Positions 9,129-19,100 of a stretch of DNA of 64,000 bases are shown here, piece after piece; the stretch's first letter is position 1, and every line of letters starts with the position of its first letter. The notes beneath the pieces were generated by a model. It was given only the letters and a program-made list of their open reading frames with translations. It had not been told where the DNA came from and did not search any database. The stretch spans positions 310,001 through 374,000 of the forward strand of contig NZ_POYJ01000002.1 in assembly GCF_002895435.1 (NCBI RefSeq). The letters are read 5' to 3'. Origin of the DNA: Aquimarina sediminis. GTDB taxonomy: Bacteria; Bacteroidota; Bacteroidia; Flavobacteriales; Flavobacteriaceae. A program made the position numbers and the translations under genes.

Positions 9129-10121
9129 TTATTCAAACTTTATTGACTTAATAATAGCTTCTAACTCAAACATATTATCTCTTTTGTTTGTCGAAGGAGC
9201 AAATACAAAGCCTTCTAATACCATTAATCTATTATTCGTTATATCTTCTATCACGTAATTAACAAAAGGACCTGCCATAAAACGATCCTTGATCTCCCAT
9301 GTTCCTTTAGTTTCAAAAGTAAATCTCCCATCCAGTTTGGTTTCATACAGATATGGAGCATAGGCTTCTTCTGTAATAAAATGACCAACTTCTGGAGTAG
9401 GAATCTTAACCGTTCCTATAGAGTCTCTCATTTTTATAATACTAGAAACAGTATTAGAATCTTTGGTTACAATTCCTAAAGGAAGTTCATAAATCATTAG
9501 GTTCATACTACCATGTGGGATATCTTTTCGTATCCAGAAAAACTTATCTTCTTCAATAGCAATTCTATAAGCCGAAGGAATATCTACTGTAACGCCAAAT
9601 TGTTCTTTTATCTGCGGAATTTTTTCAAGAGATTTTCTTATTCGCCTCTGTTTTTCTTTTGTTTCTATGATTTTATACTCTGAAACGATTGTTTCATAAT
9701 TTTTCCTAATCAAAGCAATAATTTCATCATCCGTAGCTCCTGTAATTACAACTCCTGTCTGCGGGGTGGCAAATTTATTGGTCAGCTTTCCATAACCACT
9801 CTTTTCTTCTTTAACTTTTTTGATCCAAAGAAATGTACGATTCTTTCTGGCCAATCCAGAAAATGCCGTGATAGGGATTTGCCTCATAGAAAACAAAGGT
9901 TCTTCCTGAGGTAGTCCAGGTACTTCGGCTCCAAAATACTTGCGAATAGTATCACCCACCTTGCTTTTCCATAATTTATTATCCACAACAACAGAAAGTT
10001 CGTTTATTTTTCCTACAGAATGAGCCATGGCTCCCTGTGTTTTTTTTGTTTTATCTTTTTTAGTTTCTGTGCAGCTAACAATACAAAACAGACAAAGAAT
10101 TACAAGCGATAGTTTTTTCAT
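9129..10121 (-). CDS. DUF4837 family lipoprotein
   Basis: A 330-residue predicted lipoprotein. The first 17 residues form a signal peptide ending in the lipobox IVSC, so the mature protein starts at Cys17 and is tethered to a membrane. The rest lacks membrane segments and matches the Bacteroidota family DUF4837 as I recall it (VGDTIRKYFGAEVPGLPQ, then LWIKKVKEE). Function is unknown. It starts 19 bp after the lytic transglycosylase gene, a pairing that recurs in flavobacteria and suggests a cell-wall or envelope task. Confidence 0.8.
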   Translation of the reverse strand: MKKLSLVILCLFCIVSCTETKKDKTKKTQGAMAHSVGKINELSVVVDNKLWKSKVGDTIRKYFGAEVPGLPQEEPLFSMRQIPITAFSGLARKNRTFLWIKKVKEEKSGYGKLTNKFATPQTGVVITGATDDEIIALIRKNYETIVSEYKIIETKEKQRRIRKSLEKIPQIKEQFGVTVDIPSAYRIAIEEDKFFWIRKDIPHGSMNLMIYELPLGIVTKDSNTVSSIIKMRDSIGTVKIPTPEVGHFITEEAYAPYLYETKLDGRFTFETKGTWEIKDRFMAGPFVNYVIEDITNNRLMVLEGFVFAPSTNKRDNMFELEAIIKSIKFE

Positions 10122-10140
10122 AAGATGATGATAATAGCGG

Positions 10141-11769
10141 TTATGATTTAGAAAGTTTTAATTTCATACCTGGTTTTATACCACTACCGCGAATATCGTT
10201 CCAATTTTTAAGGTTTTCTACAGATACTCCTTTAAATTTTTGTGAAATACTCCACAATGTATCCCCAGTTTTAACAGTATATAACCCTGAACCACCACTA
10301 GAAGCAACTGTTTTTGAAACCGTTTTAGTAGTCTTCTGAGCTCTATCTACAACAGGTTTTCGAGGATAAATAGTAAGGCGTTGACCAATTTTAAGGTTAT
10401 TACTTCGTAACCTATTCCATTTTTTTATTTGACTTACTCTAACACCATATTTTCTAGCAATTTTACCCAAATAATCACCACTACGAACTCTATATCTAAC
10501 TCTGTCATTAGCTTCAAAGTATTTTGGCAATGGTTTTTCTCTCTTATCAAGCTCTGCTTTTGCTAATGAATATATTTTATCTTCATTGGCAACAAAAGGA
10601 CCTATTTTATCCAAAGGGAGTCTTAATACATAATCTTCATCTTTAATATATGGAATGATATCCAATTTATAAGAAGGGTTTAAAAATTGTAATTCTTCTA
10701 TGTCAATGTTCATATATTCTGATACCTGATCCAAAGAGATCATCTGCTTAACTCGTATGGTGTCTGTTTCAAAATAAGCAATTTCAGGTTTTTTAGGTTT
10801 AAAACCATGCTTATCGGCATATTCAAAAATATATAGGTTGGCTAAAAACGCAGGTAGATACCCGGCAGTTTCTCTTGGAAGATTATGTCTAATATTCCAA
10901 TAGTTTGTATATCCTCCACTTCTACGAATAGCTTTGGTAACATTTCCAGGACCAGAATTATATGATGCCAAAGCGAGATCCCAGTCGCCAAATACTTTAT
11001 ATAAATTAGCCAAATATTTACATGCTGCTTTGGTAGCCATAATTGGATCCATACGCTCATCTACATATGAGCTTACTTCTAAACCAAACATTTTTCCTGT
11101 ACCAAACATAAATTGCCATAATCCTGTTGCTCCAACTCTGGATTTTGCCCTAGGTTTTAGAGCAGATTCTACAATGGCTAAGTACTTTATTTCCAAAGGA
11201 ATGTTTTGATTATCTAATTCTTGTTCAAAAAGCGGAAAATAAAACTCACTTAGAGACATCAAGCGTTCTAAATGTTTATGGCGATGTTTTAAATACCTTT
11301 TGATGACACTTTCTAATGCGGGATTGTATTCTACATTAAACGGAGTTCTGGCATCGAGTTCTTTCAATCTAGCTTTTAAAGTATCGGTAGGAAGATCAAC
11401 ATACTCTACTGGTTCGTATTCTAACTCTGTTACTGATTTATAGATTGTATCAAAAAGACTAGAATTATATAACTCTTGTTTCCAAATAGAGTCCAATTGA
11501 GACAGTTTGGGGTGATCTGTGGCTGTATATATTATACTATCTTTTACACTTGTAGATGTTAAGGTAGTTGTTTGCAGTTCACCAATCGTTTTAATGATCT
11601 TTGTAGTATCTACCACATGAATAGTTTCCTTTTTTATCTCTAGGTCTTTGTCTAGTTTAATTTCCTTAGAGTTCTCAGAATCCGATTGTTCTTTTGATGA
11701 AGATTCCTGTCCCATTACTGAAAACGAAACTAATAGAAAAAAAAGAAATGATATGCGATAGGTATTCAT
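10141..11769 (-). CDS. MltD-like lytic transglycosylase with two LysM domains
   Basis: A 542-residue secreted protein. It has a signal peptide (residues 1-20, cleavage near VMGQ), a long polar linker, an SLT domain around 150-300, and two LysM peptidoglycan-binding domains at about 427-472 and 495-542. The catalytic glutamate is E201 in YLAIVESAL, followed by the GATGLWQFM motif and the ALASYNSGPGNV segment characteristic of family 1 transglycosylases. It should cleave the MurNAc-GlcNAc bond with 1,6-anhydro product formation in the periplasm. It is the first gene of a unit with the DUF4837 lipoprotein, and pgk lies upstream behind a terminator. The name mltD is by resemblance; E. coli MltD is also a LysM enzyme. 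Confidence 0.9.
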   Translation of the reverse strand: MNTYRISFLFFLLVSFSVMGQESSSKEQSDSENSKEIKLDKDLEIKKETIHVVDTTKIIKTIGELQTTTLTSTSVKDSIIYTATDHPKLSQLDSIWKQELYNSSLFDTIYKSVTELEYEPVEYVDLPTDTLKARLKELDARTPFNVEYNPALESVIKRYLKHRHKHLERLMSLSEFYFPLFEQELDNQNIPLEIKYLAIVESALKPRAKSRVGATGLWQFMFGTGKMFGLEVSSYVDERMDPIMATKAACKYLANLYKVFGDWDLALASYNSGPGNVTKAIRRSGGYTNYWNIRHNLPRETAGYLPAFLANLYIFEYADKHGFKPKKPEIAYFETDTIRVKQMISLDQVSEYMNIDIEELQFLNPSYKLDIIPYIKDEDYVLRLPLDKIGPFVANEDKIYSLAKAELDKREKPLPKYFEANDRVRYRVRSGDYLGKIARKYGVRVSQIKKWNRLRSNNLKIGQRLTIYPRKPVVDRAQKTTKTVSKTVASSGGSGLYTVKTGDTLWSISQKFKGVSVENLKNWNDIRGSGIKPGMKLKLSKS

Positions 11770-11903
11770 CTTATAAATAAGTTTATTTTAGTTCAATAAA
11801 TTTTTGAAGGTTGTGTGTATTGTTTTTAACATGTTATCAACAATATATGAGCGAAAATCGTTTTTTTTTTCTAAACTACAAAAAATCAAGGCGTTAAAAA
11901 CAT

Positions 11904-11930
11904 AAAAAAACCAGTTAAAATGACTGGTTT
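11904..11930 (-). terminator. Rho-independent terminator of pgk
   Basis: On the minus strand the stem AAACCAGT/ACTGGTTT is followed by seven Ts, 57 bp after the pgk stop codon. It separates pgk from the transglycosylase gene. Confidence 0.75.
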
Positions 11931-11986
11931 CTCTTAATTTTTTCAAAAAATACGTATTTTCTTACAAAATATGGTTGCATTTTATG

Positions 11987-13174
11987 TTATGCTTCTATTG
12001 CAGCAATTCCTGGTAATGTTTTTCCTTCCAGACTTTCTAACATGGCTCCTCCTCCTGTAGAGACATAACTTACTTTATTTCCAAAACCAAACTGTTTTAC
12101 GGCCGCTACAGAATCTCCTCCTCCAACAAGAGAAAAAGCTCCTTTTTCTGTAGATTCTGCTATAGAATTACCTAAGGCTATAGTTCCCTTAGCAAAGTTT
12201 TCCATTTCGAAAACTCCTAAAGGTCCATTCCATAAAATAGTTTTTGATTCTAGAATCACTTTATGAAAATTCTTCATTGTTTCTGGTCCTGCATCGAGTC
12301 CTTGCCATCCCTCTGGGATGCTATTTACAGCTACCACATTGGTATTTGCATTATTATCAAAAGCATCTGCTCCAAGTACATCTACAGGCAGATGAATCTG
12401 CACTCCTTTTTCTTTTGCTTTTTTCAAAATCTCTAATGCTAACTCTTGCTTATCGTCTTCACAAATAGAGCTTCCTATTTGCCCTCCTTGAGCCTTGATA
12501 AAAGTGTATGTCATTCCTCCTCCTATAATCAAATGATCTACTTTATCCAGAATGTTTTCAATTATAGTAATTTTTGAAGACACTTTAGATCCTCCTAGAA
12601 CAGCCGTAATAGGTTTCTCTCCACTTTTTAAAACTTTATCAATGCTTTCAATTTCTTTTGCTAGTAAACTACCAAAGCATTTATTTTCAGGGAAAAACTG
12701 AGCGACTATAGTTGTAGAAGCATGAGCTCTATGAGCTGTACCAAAGGCATCATTGACATAAATATCTCCCAATTTTGATAATTGCTCTGCAAAACCAACA
12801 TCTCCATTTGTTTCGTTTGGATGAAATCTCAAATTTTCTAATAATAAGACCTCTCCAGAATTCATTGCTGCAACGGCGTCTTCTGCTTCCTGACCAACAC
12901 AATTTGCTACATACTTCACTTGTACACCAAGAACATCTGCAACTTTTTCTACAATGTGCCTTAACGAAAATTCATCCTGTACTCCTTTTGGTCTACCCAA
13001 ATGAGACATTAATACTGCGCTTCCTCCATCTTCCAAAACTTTAATAATAGTAGGTTTAGCTGCCTGTATTCTAGTATCATCTGTTACTTCAAAATTCTCA
13101 TTCAGGGGCACATTAAAGTCTACTCTAATTAATGCTTTTTTATCTTCAAAATTAAAATCGTTAACTGTCTTCAT
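11987..13174 (-). CDS. pgk: Phosphoglycerate kinase
   Basis: Glycolytic enzyme transferring phosphate from 1,3-bisphosphoglycerate to ADP. The 395-residue protein has the N-terminal [14 protein letters not shown] signature, the SHLGRPKG motif near residue 65, [10 protein letters not shown] near 155, and the C-terminal nucleotide-site loop [10 protein letters not shown] with STGGGAMLE. Length is standard. The ATG at 13174 is chosen because it begins at the conserved MKTVNDF; a TTG 24 bp upstream would add eight unconserved residues. It appears monocistronic. The 291 bp between its start and holB carries AT-rich sequence without another gene. Confidence 0.97.
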   Translation of the reverse strand: MKTVNDFNFEDKKALIRVDFNVPLNENFEVTDDTRIQAAKPTIIKVLEDGGSAVLMSHLGRPKGVQDEFSLRHIVEKVADVLGVQVKYVANCVGQEAEDAVAAMNSGEVLLLENLRFHPNETNGDVGFAEQLSKLGDIYVNDAFGTAHRAHASTTIVAQFFPENKCFGSLLAKEIESIDKVLKSGEKPITAVLGGSKVSSKITIIENILDKVDHLIIGGGMTYTFIKAQGGQIGSSICEDDKQELALEILKKAKEKGVQIHLPVDVLGADAFDNNANTNVVAVNSIPEGWQGLDAGPETMKNFHKVILESKTILWNGPLGVFEMENFAKGTIALGNSIAESTEKGAFSLVGGGDSVAAVKQFGFGNKVSYVSTGGGAMLESLEGKTLPGIAAIEA

Positions 13175-13465
13175 CTTTTTGAATTGGTTTTTCTGCAAAC
13201 GAAAATAATTCTATTTCATTAAAAACACTTAAATCTCGTAGAAAAAATGCTTTAAATTAAAGGGAATCTTTCACTTTTATCGAATTTTTAGCAAAATCCC
13301 ATATTAAATAAAAAAATCATATTACATATTCTTCTTTTTTGCTTACTATTCTCTTTTATTTTTTACAAATCTTCTATAATCGAAACCCTATTACTAAATG
13401 TTTCTTTTAGTATTATAAATTCTCAAATCATACAACCAACATCATACTTCTTTTTATATTTGCCT

Positions 13466-14620
13466 ATGCTATTTTCACAGATTCTAGGCTTAAAACACAT
13501 CAAGAGCTATTTGACTACAAGTTCAGATCGCAAAAGAATACCTCATGCTCAACTTTTTGTAGGTCCAAATGGTAGTGGAACACTCCCCATGGCAATTGCA
13601 TATGCTCAATATATTTTATGTCAAAATCAAAATGCAGAAAACGAAGGGGGAAATCAGGCATGCAACATTAAATTTGATCATCTGGCACATCCAGATTTGC
13701 ATTTTGTATACCCTGTAGCTACAAATGATAAGGTAAAAAAACATCCTACATCAGATCAATTTGCTGAAGAATGGAGAAGTTTTGTAAAAGAAAACCCTTA
13801 CGGAAGTATCTTTGATTGGTACCTTTCTTTGGGTATTGAAAACAAACAAGGTCAAATCGGAGTAGATGAAGCATTAGAAATTGTAAAAAAGCTTTCGCTG
13901 AAAAGCTATGAAGGAGGCTATAAAGTAATGCTAATTTGGATGGCAAATAAAATGAATATTGCCGCTTCTAATAAGCTTCTCAAATTAATTGAAGAGCCTC
14001 CTGCAAAAACAATATTTATTCTGATCACCGAAGATGAGGAACAACTGATTCAAACTATTAGATCTAGATGCCAGGTATTACATTTTCCTCCATTAGGAGA
14101 AAAGGTTATAAAAGAGGCACTTCAAGAAAAAGAAAATGTTCCCGACAGTGAAGCTTTAAAGATTGCCCATCAGGCTAATGGTGACTATAGTAAAGCTTTA
14201 CACCTATTGCATCACGACGGTGGTGATGATCAATTTGAAGATTGGTTTATACAATGGGTTCGTACAGCTTTTAAAGCCAAAGGAAATAAATCTGCTGTAA
14301 ATGACCTAATTACCTGGAGCGAGTCTATCGCTGGAACTGGAAGGGAAACACAAAAGAAATTTCTAAAATATTGCTTGGATTTTTTCAGACAAGCAATGCT
14401 GCTTAATTATGGGGCAGAAAAACTGGTGTTTTTAGAGCCCAAAACAAATGGCTTTAAATTAGAAAAATTTGCTCCGTTTGTTCATGGAGCAAATATTATG
14501 GATATCTGTAATGAAATTCAGGATGCTACATATCATATAGAACGAAATGGAAATTCTAAAATCATTCTTACGGATCTTTCCATAAAACTAACTCGATTAC
14601 TACATAAAAAAGAAAATTAA
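13466..14620 (+). CDS. holB: DNA polymerase III delta-prime subunit (clamp-loader ATPase-like)
   Basis: A 384-residue AAA+ clamp-loader subunit. The P-loop-like segment VGPNGSGTLPMA lies near residue 35, the LIEEPPAKTIFIL strand near 175 and the SRCQVLHFPPL sensor segment near 200. The P-loop reads GPNGSGT rather than GxxGxGK, and no obvious zinc-cysteine cluster is present, as expected for a delta-prime subunit that may not hydrolyse ATP. ATG 13466 is used; an in-frame TTG two codons earlier is less likely. A perfect TATATTTG lies only 3 bp upstream, so the transcript could be leaderless. The DoxX-like gene follows 24 bp downstream. Confidence 0.88.
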   Translation: MLFSQILGLKHIKSYLTTSSDRKRIPHAQLFVGPNGSGTLPMAIAYAQYILCQNQNAENEGGNQACNIKFDHLAHPDLHFVYPVATNDKVKKHPTSDQFAEEWRSFVKENPYGSIFDWYLSLGIENKQGQIGVDEALEIVKKLSLKSYEGGYKVMLIWMANKMNIAASNKLLKLIEEPPAKTIFILITEDEEQLIQTIRSRCQVLHFPPLGEKVIKEALQEKENVPDSEALKIAHQANGDYSKALHLLHHDGGDDQFEDWFIQWVRTAFKAKGNKSAVNDLITWSESIAGTGRETQKKFLKYCLDFFRQAMLLNYGAEKLVFLEPKTNGFKLEKFAPFVHGANIMDICNEIQDATYHIERNGNSKIILTDLSIKLTRLLHKKEN

Positions 14621-14644
14621 TAGTACTCACTAAACCTTTTACAT

Positions 14645-15043
14645 ATGGATAATTTTATAAATAATATAGTTCCAATAACCATTTTACTGTTTCTTTTAAT
14701 TACTTTCTTACAATCTGGTATTGATAAAGTAGTAGATTGGAAAGGAAATCTCGGCTGGTTAAAAGAGCATTTTGCATCAACTTTTATGGGAAATATGGTT
14801 CCCCTTCTATTGTCAATTATTTTGATTGTTGAAATCGTTACTGCGATATGTTGTGTTATGGGAATATATTATCTTATCCTAGATAACCATACCTGGTATG
14901 CTGTTTTGGCCATGTTTTTAGCATGTATAACACTATTAATGCTTCTTTTTGGGCAAAGAGTGGCAAAAGATTATCAAGGAGCATTAACGATTACCTGTTA
15001 CTTTATAGTAGCGATTTTTGGTTTGTATGTAGTTTCTTTGTAA
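14645..15043 (+). CDS. DoxX-like four-helix membrane protein
   Basis: A 132-residue integral membrane protein with four hydrophobic segments (about 7-25, 50-70, 78-100 and 110-131), the second opening after GNLGWLKEHFASTF. The size and the LQSGIDKVVDWKGN segment after the first helix resemble DoxX/DoxD-type small membrane proteins. The biochemical role of such proteins is poorly defined; links to quinone redox or thiosulfate oxidation exist only for some members. It follows holB by 24 bp and ends at a strong terminator, so the two are probably co-transcribed, though no functional link is evident. Confidence 0.65.
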   Translation: MDNFINNIVPITILLFLLITFLQSGIDKVVDWKGNLGWLKEHFASTFMGNMVPLLLSIILIVEIVTAICCVMGIYYLILDNHTWYAVLAMFLACITLLMLLFGQRVAKDYQGALTITCYFIVAIFGLYVVSL

Positions 15044-15060
15044 AAAAACTTTAAAATATA

Positions 15061-15087
15061 AAAGAGCACCCATTGGTGCTCTTTTGT
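15061..15087. terminator. Bidirectional terminator between the DoxX-like gene and sprF-1
   Basis: A perfect 10-bp stem (AAAGAGCACC/GGTGCTCTTT) with a 4-nt loop lies 17 bp after the plus-strand stop codon and 20 bp after the minus-strand sprF-1 stop codon. T-rich sequence follows on both strands. Confidence 0.8.
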
Positions 15088-15106
15088 TATAATATATATT
15101 CTTTTA

Positions 15107-16066
15107 TTAATAAGTACATCCACATTTACTTTGTCTACATCCAAAATCAAAGCCTAAGGTAATCATATGAGATCCTGCTGCTGTGGTAGGTTCTAAAACC
15201 TCATTCACATTAACCTGATAACCATAAGCTACATAAAAATTAGACTTCTTGATACCAATCATAGGTGAAACAGATAAGGGCTTAAAATCCTGATCAACCA
15301 AAGAACGTAAACTAATACCTGCCCAATAATAATCACCTCGATGCATCTTACGAACCTTTAAGTTAAGATCAGTCGTAGATCGACCATCCCCAGCAAAATT
15401 CTGATACAAAACCGAAGGCTCAACCTCAATATCACTAAATCGATGATAAAAGGTATAACCTGAATAAATATAATAATTCTGAATCTGAGAAGGCTCTGTA
15501 GGATTAAAATCATCTATCTGCTTCTGTAACAAGTTTACTGCATTGGCACTCAAAAAGAAACGTCCCAATCGATATAACATAGAAATATCAAAATTAGAAT
15601 CATTAACACTAATATCTGCCAAGCCTGGATTAAATGGATTGTCAGGATCACCATTGTTGAAGTCTGATGTGTCAATACCAAACTGAGTGAACTTATAACT
15701 GATACCAAAGGATAAATATTGATTGTTATATTCACTTAAAGTCAAATGATGAGCAAAGGATAACTGAATACCCTTCTGAGTCGTAAAGCCATTCTGGTCA
15801 TTAAACAAAATTGCGCCAACTCCTGAACGATCTGAAATCCTACCATCCAAAGACAAAGACTGAGTCCCAGGAGAATCTTCAATACTAACCCACTGCTCAA
15901 AACCGGAAGCCCGAACCTGCCAGCAGTCACCAATACCAGCATAAGCCGATGATATCAAATAAGGATTATCTGCAATATATTGGTTTTGAACAGGGGCGAA
16001 AAACTCCTGCGAATTACCAAAATAACTCACAAATAAACTTAATACTATTACAATATATCTCTTCAT
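15107..16066 (-). CDS. sprF: PorP/SprF-family T9SS outer-membrane protein, cluster 1
   Basis: A 319-residue beta-barrel-type protein: signal peptide (residues 1-19, cleavage near GNSQ), then the FFAPVQNQYIADNPYLISSAYAG start of the PorP/SprF family, alternating amphipathic strands, and an unusual Cys-containing tail (CRQSKCGCTY). In F. johnsoniae SprF is needed for secretion of the adhesin SprB, and PorP/SprF proteins partner with type B T9SS cargo. Here it is the last gene of the cluster, 89 bp after sprB-1 and followed by a terminator. Its mature sequence differs from sprF-2 (36820-37779) at only three positions that I can see, while the signal peptides differ clearly, so the coding bodies have been homogenised. 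Confidence 0.9.
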   Translation of the reverse strand: MKRYIVIVLSLFVSYFGNSQEFFAPVQNQYIADNPYLISSAYAGIGDCWQVRASGFEQWVSIEDSPGTQSLSLDGRISDRSGVGAILFNDQNGFTTQKGIQLSFAHHLTLSEYNNQYLSFGISYKFTQFGIDTSDFNNGDPDNPFNPGLADISVNDSNFDISMLYRLGRFFLSANAVNLLQKQIDDFNPTEPSQIQNYYIYSGYTFYHRFSDIEVEPSVLYQNFAGDGRSTTDLNLKVRKMHRGDYYWAGISLRSLVDQDFKPLSVSPMIGIKKSNFYVAYGYQVNVNEVLEPTTAAGSHMITLGFDFGCRQSKCGCTY

Positions 16067-16155
16067 ATTAAAAATTACGGATCATTAAATCGTTTCTCTT
16101 TCTATATCTCTTAGTTTTATCCATATAGTTTATAACTCACTTAGATTGATAAATA

Positions 16156-19100
16156 TTATCTATATAATGTAAAGTGACCTGTAAACTCTCTATTATCGAC
16201 ATCATTAAGAATAATGGTAAACCAATAATCTCCTGATGGAAGTTGCTTGCCTTGGTAAAGACCGTCCCATCCCTGTTCATCTCCTTTAAACTCTGCCAAC
16301 ATCCTACCATATCTGTCAAAGACTATAACCTCCATGTTCTCAAAGAAGAAAGGATCATTAGGATCTGGTGAAATCTGACGAGGATACCAAAAACGCTCCT
16401 CAACTGTACTATTGGGACTATCTGGTGTAAAGTAATTTGGAATACGAATGTTGATATAGGTCAAATTCTGAACACTAATAACCTCACATCCATCAGCATC
16501 AACAACTCGGATAACATAATCTGCAGTCTCACGAATCGTAAAGGTGTTGCCTTCTAACTCCGTATAATCTGATTGCTCTAAATCAGCAATACTCATACCG
16601 TCTTCCAACATAGTAAAGTAGAATGCATAGAATGGATCATTCTCAAAGGGTCGCCCGCCCGAAGCTATAATCTGATACTCATTAGGATCCTGTGCATTAC
16701 CCGTCATCTGAGCTACAGGAATTGCTAATGGAGTATAGTCATTTATATCAATAGTACCTATCGTTTGACTACATCCCTGGAACTCCATAACACCTTCATA
16801 ACTTCCTGGACTAACCTCAAAGATACCTGTCAAGTTAGAGTTGTTAGCTGGATTAGAAGTGCCATTAATACCATTCAAAGTATAAATAATACCCAAACCT
16901 TCGGACTCAGCAATGATATCAAAGTCTACAAAATAGCGCTCCTCACTGGTCATAACAACATTTGATGGATCGCTATAATCATAAACAGGACATTCTAATC
17001 GTGGAACCAAAGTAGCTCCTAGGTTAACTCCTGGCTCAATATCAAGATTAAAGGCACCCTGACAATTTGGATTGTTCTGAGAATCTCTAATAAACAAAGT
17101 AGTAGTGCCTCCTGGTAAATTGCTAACAAACAAATTAGACGGATCTGTTACCGGTAAATACGTTACCCCATCAATACTCCAGAAATAACTAGGGTCACTT
17201 GGATTAGCTGGTGGTAAACCTCCTGTAATAGATACAGTTGCTGTACCATTCATATCACCCGCACAATCCTCAGGAGTAGTAGCGATAACCGTAGCCAAAA
17301 TAGGAGCTGGCTCTATAATTAAAATGTCTAGAACTTCTCGTGGACACCCATTATTATCCTCAACCTCTACTCGATATGTATCGGCTGGTAGATCTGTAAA
17401 AGTATGCTCACCCAAAGTATTATCTGAATCATCCTCTATAAAAGTAAATACAGCATCACCAGCACTATTGTATAAAGAATAGAAATAAGGTGCAGTACCT
17501 CCTGTTGCAGTTACTCGTATCGTACCATCTGTTTCTCCATTACATGAAATAGGAGTCTCAAATGCCTCAATAATAAATTCTGGTGGTTGAACAATACTAA
17601 AAGGAGTTACATTATCAACACAATCTCCACTAGTAACAGTATAAGTATAAGTACCTGCTAATAAATCTCCAAAGAAACTAGAACTTTGAGGACCCACTGC
17701 AACTGCAGCACCTAGGTAATCAACTCCGGCAATACTATACATATAACCACCTAAACCTCCTGTAGCAACTGCATCCACTGAACCTGTTGGCTCACTGAAA
17801 CAAACAATATTAAAATTGCTAGAGTCTAGGGTAACTACAAATGGATCTGGATCCCGAACCTGAATACGAGTAGAAGCTGGTGACTCACATAAGTTACTAT
17901 CACGCACATAAAAATCATAATCCCCAGATGGTAAGTTAATAAATGTATCTCCTGCTTGCCATACAATAGCACCACCGTTTAGACTAGATCCATACTCATA
18001 ACCTGGGATACCACCTCCTGCAGTAACCAAAATATTGTTAGGATTTGCTGTCAAACAACTAATACCCGTTGGAGTAACATCTATCGTAACAGCTGGTGGA
18101 GCATCAATAACAACAGGGTTTTGAATAGCCTCGCATGCTAAGTTATCCGAAACAGTAACAATATAGTTGCCTGGCTTCAAATCTGTCCACTGGAATGTAT
18201 CCGTAGCACTAGAAACGGCAGCTGATTGAGAACCATCAGGGAAGGTTAACATAAAGAAATATGTACCTGGACCCTGACCTCCAGTAGCGGTAGCGGTGAT
18301 AATACCATCCTCACTATCTGCACAACTTAAAGTTGTCGGCGCAATTGGGTTTAGTCCTAATGGTGTCGGAGGTTGAATGTTTATAGTAGTGGTCTGCTCA
18401 CAATTATTAGCATCACGAACTCGAATAACATAATCAATACCTGCTGGTGCAACACCACCATCTAATCCAAATCCTCCAAAGCGTGGATCGCTACCATAAA
18501 TAACGAGAACACCTCCAACTGAATCTTCTAATTGATATTCTAAGGCACCGGTACCTCCTGAAGCAATTGCCTCTACTGTAGCATCATCACCAGGAGTACA
18601 AGTCTCATCTTGTAACTGATTAGCAGAAAGAATTATCGGCGCTGGTTGATTAATAGTAGTGGTATTCGATACCTCATCACAAAATGGAGTATCTAAAGCC
18701 TCTACAGAAACCTGATAAGTACCGCCTGGTAAGCTTCCTATTAATAATGGATTGGTAGTCGTATTTCCTAAAGTACTCGGAACAACAACTGCTCCTGTAC
18801 CTGTATTAGTTACAATATAATTATAAGCACCAGTATAATTACCAATGTTTAATGAAATCTCTCCATTCGTATCTGTTGAACAGGCAAGGTGTGTAGTCGT
18901 TGTTAATTCTGCTGTGATTGTATCAAAAGCACCAATATCATATGGTGCAGTATCTATACTACAACCTGTACCCTGATCAGTAATTCTAAATACATAAGAA
19001 CCAACATTAGGTAAAGAAAATGTAGCAGTAGTCTCAACTCCTGGAGTACCTCCATTGTCACCTGTACCAGCAACAACTGCCAATTGTGAAGCAACCGTAC

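Noticed and set aside
13175-13198. Upstream TTG start for pgk.
   Set aside because: It adds eight residues before the conserved MKTVNDF start.
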